Source of the DNA: Lachnospiraceae bacterium
GTDB lineage: Bacteria; Bacillota_A; Clostridia; Lachnospirales; Lachnospiraceae
Assembly (NCBI GenBank): GCA_017430765.1
Contig: JAFRMI010000031.1
Coordinates: 1-64,000 of the forward strand
DNA: 64,000 nt
Reading direction: 5' to 3'
A model generated the notes under the pieces. That model did not search any database. It worked only from the letters and a program-made list of their open reading frames with translations, and was not told the origin of the DNA. The first letter of the stretch is position 1. Every line of letters begins with the position of its first letter. Below are positions 58,236 through 64,000 of this stretch, piece by piece. A program made the translations under genes and the position numbers.

Positions 58236-59957
58236 ATGAAAAGCACAAGAAGAAGTCTGCGGATTGTCACAGCGCTTTTTGCGGTGCTGTGTATGGTCAT
58301 GGCGATGGCAGTCCCGGTACTGGCGGACAACGGGACGTCGAACGGTGCCGTTACGGCTGACAGAGACGGTATTCTTCAGGTAAGAGTGGTTTATACCAAC
58401 GACAACAATGTGGAGTATACCATTCAGTCCGGAACCGGTTTTTTGATTAATGATACGACGATCATTACCTGCAATCACGTGGTGCACGTGGACGATGAAA
58501 CAATGGAAGCGATCCAGAAGACCATCGCGCAGGATAAGACCTATGACAAGATTCTGAAGAAGCTGAAAGTCGTGATCAACGTCAACAGAGACGTGGAAGT
58601 AGACGCGAAGATATACAAGAACAGTGAAGAAGTCGACTATGCAGTTCTTCAGCTGACGGAAGGAAAACTGGAGACCAAGAGAGCCCTTCCGCTCCGCAAG
58701 ACAGTCAATGTGGATCCCACAGAAGAATGCTATGCCCTCGGATTCCCGTGGACAGTCGGCGTCGGCAAGACATTCCAGACCTATACCAGCAGCGACGTGA
58801 CGATTACCAGCGGCCAGGTCAACAAGATCGGTCAGTTCGTCATCAGCGGCAGTGTCATCGACTACGTGGTCAACAGCGCGGCGATCTCTTCCGGCAACTC
58901 CGGCGGCCCGCTCGTCGACGCGAACGGCAACGTCATCGGTATTGTTCAGGGAACGTTCAGAACGGACCAGTTTGACCCTCAGTACGGATATGCAATCGCC
59001 ATCGACCAGATTATGGAGACACTGGATATCCTCGGCGTTGAATACACGTCTGCAACAGCCGAACCCGAACCGGAACCGGTAGATTCTGTCGTGGAATCGG
59101 TCGCGGAATCCGTCGCGGAATCCGTTGCGGAGCCAACCGTGGCACCTTCTGATTTCACCGCACTGAATAGTGCAATCGACGAAGCAGGAAAACTGTCCGC
59201 AGAGGAATATGATCTGGAGAACGAAAGCTATAAAACGGCTCTTTCCGAGGCGAAGGATGTAGCGGCCAATGCTTCTGCGACACAGAAGGAAATTGATGAC
59301 GCTGCCAAGAAGCTTTCCGCTGCAATGACGGATCCGCAGCTTAAGAAAGCGGAAACACCGAAAACCGGCGGATTAAATCCGCTTGTGATCGCAGCGATCG
59401 CAGCGGCACTGCTCCTCGCGATTATCCTGATCGTGCTTCTCACCAGAAAGCCGAAACAGCCGACATACACACCGCCGGTGAACACACCGCCGACGCCTCC
59501 GGTTCCCCCCGTACCTCCGGTATCTCAGGGACAGACTCCGCCGCCGGCGCAGTTTAACGGATACAGAGGCGGCAATGAGACTTCCATTCTCAGCAACGCC
59601 GGAGAGACGACGGTTCTCAACCAGGGTTCCAATGAGACGACGGTTCTCAACAGCAACAGATCCTACGGCTCCCTGATCCGCAACAAGACCCGCGAGACCA
59701 TTACGATCTCCAAGGCCTCCTTCCGGATCGGCAGAGAGAGAAGCAAGGTTGATTACTGTGTCTCGGACAACACGGCTGTCGGACGCCTTCATGCGATCAT
59801 TGTTTCCAAGAACGGTGAGAGCTATATCGTTGACCAGGACAGCACGAATGGAACATCTGTCAACGATGTCAAGGCATCTCCGAGAGTGGAGACCAAGCTC
59901 CGCAACGGCGACAAGATTTCGCTCGCAGATGAGGAGTTCACCTTCAACGCTCTGTAA
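58236..59957 (+). CDS. Membrane-anchored trypsin-like protease with cytoplasmic FHA domain
   Basis: A 573-aa protein. A signal peptide (residues 1 to about 30) is followed by a trypsin-like domain with triad H81 (TCNHVV), D134 (EVDYAVL) and S222 (SGNSGGPL). A Val-Glu-Ser-Ala repeat comes next, then a FIVAR-like helical segment (about 300-370), one membrane span (about 386-405) followed by Arg-Lys, a Pro-rich linker, and a C-terminal FHA domain (SFRIGRE, VGRLHAII, DSTNGTSVND). Topology would put the protease outside and FHA inside. Just before FHA are three motifs, ETS 448-450, ETT 457-459 and ETT 467-469. The kinase and phosphatase genes downstream suggest phospho-threonine control. Substrate unknown. 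Confidence 0.85.
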   Translation: MKSTRRSLRIVTALFAVLCMVMAMAVPVLADNGTSNGAVTADRDGILQVRVVYTNDNNVEYTIQSGTGFLINDTTIITCNHVVHVDDETMEAIQKTIAQDKTYDKILKKLKVVINVNRDVEVDAKIYKNSEEVDYAVLQLTEGKLETKRALPLRKTVNVDPTEECYALGFPWTVGVGKTFQTYTSSDVTITSGQVNKIGQFVISGSVIDYVVNSAAISSGNSGGPLVDANGNVIGIVQGTFRTDQFDPQYGYAIAIDQIMETLDILGVEYTSATAEPEPEPVDSVVESVAESVAESVAEPTVAPSDFTALNSAIDEAGKLSAEEYDLENESYKTALSEAKDVAANASATQKEIDDAAKKLSAAMTDPQLKKAETPKTGGLNPLVIAAIAAALLLAIILIVLLTRKPKQPTYTPPVNTPPTPPVPPVPPVSQGQTPPPAQFNGYRGGNETSILSNAGETTVLNQGSNETTVLNSNRSYGSLIRNKTRETITISKASFRIGRERSKVDYCVSDNTAVGRLHAIIVSKNGESYIVDQDSTNGTSVNDVKASPRVETKLRNGDKISLADEEFTFNAL

Positions 59958-59973
59958 TTTTTTGAAAGGCATC

Positions 59974-60004
59974 GGGCAGGTGCTTGGTGAAGCACCTGCC
60001 CTTT
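59974..60004 (+). terminator. Hairpin between the protease-FHA and PP2C genes
   Basis: GGGCAGGTGCTT pairs perfectly with AAGCACCTGCCC around GGTG, followed by TTTAT. It may end or attenuate the protease-FHA transcript. I see no consensus promoter in 60005-60215. Confidence 0.7.
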
Positions 60005-60215
60005 ATAGACTCACAATGAAGGACGATCTTTCTGCGAAAGCGGAAAACCTTACGCGTTCGCATGATTCGATCGTTCTTCCTTTTTTCGTTTTTTGGTGCC
60101 CTTCCGTTCCAAAAGGAAAGACCTTCAGTGAAGCCGGCCGGTTCCGGAAAGGCAGGCAGAAGCACAATAACAGCCGGTTTTGGCAGCAATTTTACATTGC
60201 GGGAACAGTATTCAT

Positions 60216-60986
60216 ATGACATTTCTTACAGCAACGAACACCGATATCGGTACGAGAAAGAAAACAAACCAGGATTCCATGCTTGTGATGCAGGCCGACA
60301 CGATCCGGGGCAGAGTGGCGTTTGCCGCCATGTGCGACGGAATGGGAGGTCTCGCCAAAGGAGAAGTGGCGAGTGCGGCCATGGTCCGCTCTCTGGAGGC
60401 ATGGTTTATGCATCAGTTTCCGGCTCTTCTTGAACAGGGAGGCGGTGAGGCGGATCTGTTTGCACAGTGGGGCGGACTTGTGGACGATACAAACCGCCTG
60501 ATCGCGAATTACGGTCGGGATCTTCATGTGAATCTGGGTACGACCTGCGCGGCGGTTCTCATTATGGAAGGCCGCTACTATATCATGAATGTGGGGGATT
60601 CCCGCATCTATAAGATCTCGAACGGTACATATCTTCTGACGAAGGATCAGAGCTATGTGCAGCGTGAGATCGACAATGGGAGGATGACGGAGCAGCAGGC
60701 TCTGACAGATCCCCACCGAAGCGTACTCCTTCAGTGCATTGGAGCGAGCAGCGATGTGTATCCCGATTATTACACGGGCGACGCGGGACCGAATGAGGTC
60801 TTCATGCTCTGCTGCGACGGATTCCGGCATGTCATACTGCCGGAGGAATTCTATCAGGCATTCTACCCTCCGTACATGACGACACGGGAGTTTATGGAAC
60901 AAAGGATCATGGAAGTGATCCGGCTTAACATCGAAAGACACGAGGATGACAACATATCTGCCATCCTGATCAAGATAAATGACTGA
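60216..60986 (+). CDS. PP2C-family serine/threonine protein phosphatase
   Basis: A 256-aa Mn/Mg-dependent phosphatase of the PrpC/Stp type. It has TNTDIGTRKKTNQDS, the metal aspartates in CDGMGGLAKGE, GTTCAAVL, NVGDSRIYKI, TKDQSYV and the final DDNISAIL. The usual CSDGL motif reads CCDGFRHV, an unusual variant that keeps the aspartate. The start is at 60216 by homology; the ribosome binding site is weak. It is 20 bases upstream of the kinase gene, the standard pairing for Hanks-type signalling, and should reverse that kinase. Confidence 0.9.
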   Translation: MTFLTATNTDIGTRKKTNQDSMLVMQADTIRGRVAFAAMCDGMGGLAKGEVASAAMVRSLEAWFMHQFPALLEQGGGEADLFAQWGGLVDDTNRLIANYGRDLHVNLGTTCAAVLIMEGRYYIMNVGDSRIYKISNGTYLLTKDQSYVQREIDNGRMTEQQALTDPHRSVLLQCIGASSDVYPDYYTGDAGPNEVFMLCCDGFRHVILPEEFYQAFYPPYMTTREFMEQRIMEVIRLNIERHEDDNISAILIKIND

Positions 60987-61006
60987 GGCAGAGGAGGCGA
61001 TATAAG

Positions 61007-63010
61007 ATGCTGGAAGTTGGGACTCTGCTGGACGGTAAATATAAGATCCTGAATGAGATTGGCCACGGGGGAATGAGCGTGGTCTATCTGGCGCTCAATG
61101 AGCGTGCCAACAAAACATGGGCGGTGAAGGAGGTCCGGAAGGACGGCGGCAATGACGACGAGGTCGTAAGCCAGGGCCTTGTCGCGGAGACGGAGATGCT
61201 CAAAAAACTCTCCCATCCGAATCTTCCCGCCATCATCGACGTGATTGACCGGGAAGACAGCTTCATCATTGTCATGGACTACATTGAGGGGCGGAGCCTT
61301 CAGGACGTGCTGAATCACAGCGGACCGCAGGACCCGGATACGGTCGTTGAGTGGGCAAAACAGCTCTGCGATGTGCTGGGGTATCTGCACAGCCGCAAAC
61401 CCCCGATTATTTACAGGGATATGAAGCCGGCCAATGTGATGCTGCGCCCGAGCGGACAGGTAGCACTCATTGACTTCGGCACGGCGCGCGAATATAAGAT
61501 GACAAGCCAGGGAGATACCACCTGGCTTGGTACCCGCGGATATGCGGCGCCGGAACAGTTCGGCGGACAGGGGCAGACGGACGCCCGGACGGATATCTAC
61601 AATCTGGGCGCGACTATCTATCACCTTCTGACCGGGTACAGCCCGGCGGACACGCAGTTTGTGATCTACCCGCTCGGCCAGCTCCGCCCGGAACTTGCCG
61701 GGTCAGGCATCGAGAAGGTAGTGACAAAATGCTGCCAGCCAAAACCCGGGGACCGCTACCAAAGCTGCGCCGAACTCATGTATGCGCTCGACCACGTTCA
61801 TGACGAGGATGACGTGACAAGAAAGTCGAGGAAGCGGAAGTGGGCTGCATTTTTAGCAGCATGCTGCCTCATGGCGGCGGGACTTGCAGGTATGGGCATT
61901 TTCCGCAAACTGGAGAATGACACCCGAAACAGGAGCTATGACGCGCTGCTCGCCGAGGGCAGGAGCCATGCGGATGACATTACGTATATGGCGGAGCGGT
62001 ATCAGCAGGCGATGGATTTAAAACCCGCGGATCCGAAGGCGTACAACGAGATGCTTGATAATCTTATCCGCAACAACGTAAAGAGTGAAGGCAATGACTT
62101 TACCACGGATGAGAGGACTTCCTTCCGGCAGGCGATCGACCACTCCGCGCCGACGAGGAGCGGCACGTCCAACCTGTCAATTCTGAGAAACGAGGATAAG
62201 CGGGAGCATGACCAGCTTCTGTTTACCCTGGGGCAGTATTATTTCTCCTACTGTACGAATGCACAGCAGGATGCGTATAACACCATGACGGAGATTTCGG
62301 ACAGCGAGACGCTGGACGATACGCAGAGGAAGATCCGGGATACGATTATTAATCTGTCCGATTACTCTGTAAAGCTGAACCAGAGTGCCACTTCATTTGC
62401 GGACTACAAATACAGTTACAGCGGGCTGTGGGAAAAGCTCTATGATCTGGCACACGATCCCGCGGCGGTTGACAGCAACACGGGCGGAGACGCCTTCTCA
62501 CTTGCCATCTACCGCATGGTCACATCCCAGCTGACAACGAAGATCCGGAATTATGTCGAAGGCGGGGTCGGGCAGGATGAGATGAACGAGGTATTGGATG
62601 CCGCCGAGACCTACGCAAACGGCAAGATGAAAGATGACAGCCAGTTTATCCGGGATCTGGCACAGGAGGTGCTTCAGGGCGTGGGACGCGCCCGCGAGGC
62701 GATTTCATCGAACTTCGACAGCGCGGTGGCAATTAACGAGATGCCGGAGGCGGAAACCGCCTTTGATGACGTAAATGAAGAGCCGGAAAGTACGCCGGAA
62801 GAAATACCGGAAGTCATACCGGCAGAAGAGACGGCAGATCAAACCCCGAAAAGTGCGGATGAGAAAGACGCGGAAGGAGCGTCGGAAAAACCTGCTGAAG
62901 AAACGAAGGAATCTGCCGCGGAGGAATCCGCGGGAGAGGCAAAGCAGGGGGCAGCGGAAGATATGAATGCAGGGACTTCGGAAGAATCCTCTTCTGAGGC
63001 TGCGTCTTAA
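61007..63010 (+). CDS. Hanks-type serine/threonine kinase, membrane-anchored
   Basis: A 667-aa kinase. The Gly loop is IGHGGMSVVYLA, the ATP lysine K41 (WAVKEV), the catalytic loop IYRDMKPANVM with D138, DFG at D156, and GTRGYAAPEQFGG in the activation segment. The basic patch RKSRKRK precedes one membrane span (about 278-298). The outer part is helical (about 300-575, TPR-like) and ends in a long Glu/Ala/Pro-rich tail. It has no PASTA repeats, unlike the cell-wall-sensing PrkC, so its signal is different. Likely targets are the FHA protein and the small membrane protein beside it. Start follows GAGGAGG. Confidence 0.92.
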   Translation: MLEVGTLLDGKYKILNEIGHGGMSVVYLALNERANKTWAVKEVRKDGGNDDEVVSQGLVAETEMLKKLSHPNLPAIIDVIDREDSFIIVMDYIEGRSLQDVLNHSGPQDPDTVVEWAKQLCDVLGYLHSRKPPIIYRDMKPANVMLRPSGQVALIDFGTAREYKMTSQGDTTWLGTRGYAAPEQFGGQGQTDARTDIYNLGATIYHLLTGYSPADTQFVIYPLGQLRPELAGSGIEKVVTKCCQPKPGDRYQSCAELMYALDHVHDEDDVTRKSRKRKWAAFLAACCLMAAGLAGMGIFRKLENDTRNRSYDALLAEGRSHADDITYMAERYQQAMDLKPADPKAYNEMLDNLIRNNVKSEGNDFTTDERTSFRQAIDHSAPTRSGTSNLSILRNEDKREHDQLLFTLGQYYFSYCTNAQQDAYNTMTEISDSETLDDTQRKIRDTIINLSDYSVKLNQSATSFADYKYSYSGLWEKLYDLAHDPAAVDSNTGGDAFSLAIYRMVTSQLTTKIRNYVEGGVGQDEMNEVLDAAETYANGKMKDDSQFIRDLAQEVLQGVGRAREAISSNFDSAVAINEMPEAETAFDDVNEEPESTPEEIPEVIPAEETADQTPKSADEKDAEGASEKPAEETKESAAEESAGEAKQGAAEDMNAGTSEESSSEAAS

Positions 63011-63025
63011 GGAAGGAGGGAGCAT

Positions 63026-63649
63026 ATGGAACAGATTAACAGAGCTCTTGACTTCTATAAGCTCGGTTTCAGGATCAGTATGATCGCGGCGATTCTGGGC
63101 TTTGCACTGGCTGTATTCTTCTTCTTCCGTTTTAACATCCGCGGGATCTTCCAGCTGATGACCGGACGGGCGAAAGCAAAGACGGTAAAGAATCTCGAGG
63201 AGCGGAACGAGAAAACCGGAAAGCTCCGGGATGACCCGTTCGATCTTGACTCCGAAGAACTGGGGGAGGCCCCGAGCGGATCACTGGCAAAGAAACAGGG
63301 GTTTTCCAGAAAAAAGCGTTCCGGCAATACCGGGAGTTTTGCCATTCCAGGCGACGCGGTCCCCGTAAAAGCGGAAGTGCCTGCGGAGACGCCGCCGGAG
63401 GAGAAGCCGGATTCCGGCGCGGATGCGGTCCCGGTATCACACAAAGATACGGACGCCGGGACAGATGTGAAAGAGGCATCTCAAAAGAGCGGAGAGTCCG
63501 CTGCGGATGTGGTTCCGGCAGCCCAAAAAGATGCAGACTCCGAAGTGGAAGTCGGAGCGACGGAGGAGCTCAGCAGGCTGTCGGTAAAGCCCACGTTCCG
63601 CATTATTGAGGATATTGTCGTCATACACACCGACGAACTCATTATATAA
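63026..63649 (+). CDS. Small membrane protein of the kinase cluster, unknown function
   Basis: A 207-aa protein with one N-terminal span (FRISMIAAILGFALAVFFFF), a basic then charged, low-complexity cytoplasmic-looking tail rich in Lys, Glu, Ala and Ser, and a hydrophobic C-terminal motif TFRIIEDIVVIHTDELII. The tail holds ATEELSRLS and several Ser/Thr that a kinase could modify. It follows the kinase by 15 bases with AAGGAGGG, so it is cotranscribed. I recognise no domain. It may be a kinase substrate or a scaffold binding the FHA protein. Confidence 0.75.
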   Translation: MEQINRALDFYKLGFRISMIAAILGFALAVFFFFRFNIRGIFQLMTGRAKAKTVKNLEERNEKTGKLRDDPFDLDSEELGEAPSGSLAKKQGFSRKKRSGNTGSFAIPGDAVPVKAEVPAETPPEEKPDSGADAVPVSHKDTDAGTDVKEASQKSGESAADVVPAAQKDADSEVEVGATEELSRLSVKPTFRIIEDIVVIHTDELII

Positions 63650-63728
63650 ACAGCAGCGGGTCTTTTGTTATTTGCTGCGGAAGGATTATGCACTCTGTTA
63701 TTTCGGATGGAGAGACAAGGAGCAGGTT

Positions 63729-64000
63729 ATGAAAAAGAATCTGACAGAGGCAGGAAAGCGATTATTGGCATTTCTATGTGTACTGGCGATGCTGATCACG
63801 CTGGTCCCGTATGAGGCATACACTGTCTATGCGGAGGAGAACGGAAAAGAAGCGTCTCCGAAAACAGAGGCGGAAAGCGCCCCTGTTGTTGAGCCGAAGG
63901 TGATTGCGCCGGAGGTGATTGCCCCGGAACCCCCGAAAGCGGAGCAGCCGGCACCGGCGCCCGCCGAAGCACAAAAGCCGGCGGAAACACCGAAGTCGAC
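63729..64000 (+). CDS. Secreted protein, 5' part only (runs off the window)
   Basis: The open frame starts at 63729 after AAGGAG and continues past the window end; 90 codons are visible. The N terminus KRLLAFLCVLAMLITLVPYE is a signal peptide with probable cleavage near VYAEE. What follows is a Pro/Ala/Glu/Lys-rich low-complexity stretch with repeated IAPEV, a typical stalk before a large surface domain. It is the fifth gene in the kinase-phosphatase-FHA group and could be the exported effector or structural protein that the system controls. Confidence 0.75.
   Translation, partial: MKKNLTEAGKRLLAFLCVLAMLITLVPYEAYTVYAEENGKEASPKTEAESAPVVEPKVIAPEVIAPEPPKAEQPAPAPAEAQKPAETPKS

Overview
The window looks like chromosomal DNA of a GC-rich Bacillota, most probably Lachnospiraceae-like Clostridia. 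Supporting signs: a class III fructose-bisphosphatase, a DUF5685 gene next to a J-domain gene, the gene order rpmG-secE-nusG-rplK-rplA-rplJ-rplL-rpoB-rpoC, tRNA genes without encoded CCA, AGGAGG-type ribosome binding sites, and hybrid-kinase and FHA-protein architectures typical of that family. This is inference from gene content; no 16S rRNA is present. I see no prophage, CRISPR array or intact insertion sequence.

Layout. 1-4.9 kb: a tandem 119-bp structured repeat, then the 5-oxoproline operon pxpB-pxpC-accB-accC-pxpA. 5.3-9.8 kb: tsaE-tsaB-rimI-rnz-tsaD-ispD (t6A tRNA modification, tRNA 3' processing, isoprenoid precursor). 10.2-12.6 kb: tRNA-Ser, citrate synthase and a six-tRNA cluster. 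12.7-19.8 kb: a sucrose-type carbohydrate locus (LacI regulator, amylosucrase-like GH13, a PTS EIIBCA gene broken by a 1-nt deletion, ptsI) with a shared operator motif. 20-26.5 kb: an ArsP_2-type metal exporter, a decayed hybrid histidine kinase, then on the minus strand a MobA-like/ModE fusion and a CsoR-CopA copper operon with CsoR-type operators. 26.6-39.3 kb: tRNA-Arg, GtrA, an FAD dehydrogenase, fbp, an AlaX-type editing protein, XdhC, a frameshifted MoeA-like gene, MntP, a heterodimeric ABC exporter and a small HAAS-like membrane protein. 39.7-45.5 kb: mtnA, deoD, DUF5685, a J-domain protein, a HAD phosphatase and a lipoprotein. 45.5-57.2 kb: the transcription/translation core from rpmG to rpoC. 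58-64 kb: a signalling cluster consisting of a trypsin-FHA membrane protein, a PP2C phosphatase, a Hanks-type kinase, a small membrane protein and the start of a secreted protein.

Most interesting material: (i) the 58-64 kb module, in which an extracytoplasmic trypsin-like domain is joined through one membrane span to a cytoplasmic FHA domain preceded by three Glu-Thr-Thr/Ser motifs resembling the GarA self-binding switch, next to its likely kinase and phosphatase; (ii) the tandem structured repeat upstream of the 5-oxoproline operon; (iii) a dispersed hairpin-plus-box intergenic repeat family; (iv) a copper ATPase whose C-terminal CopZ-like domain carries its own ribosome binding site and ATG; (v) several damaged genes (two single-G indels and one kinase with large in-frame deletions).
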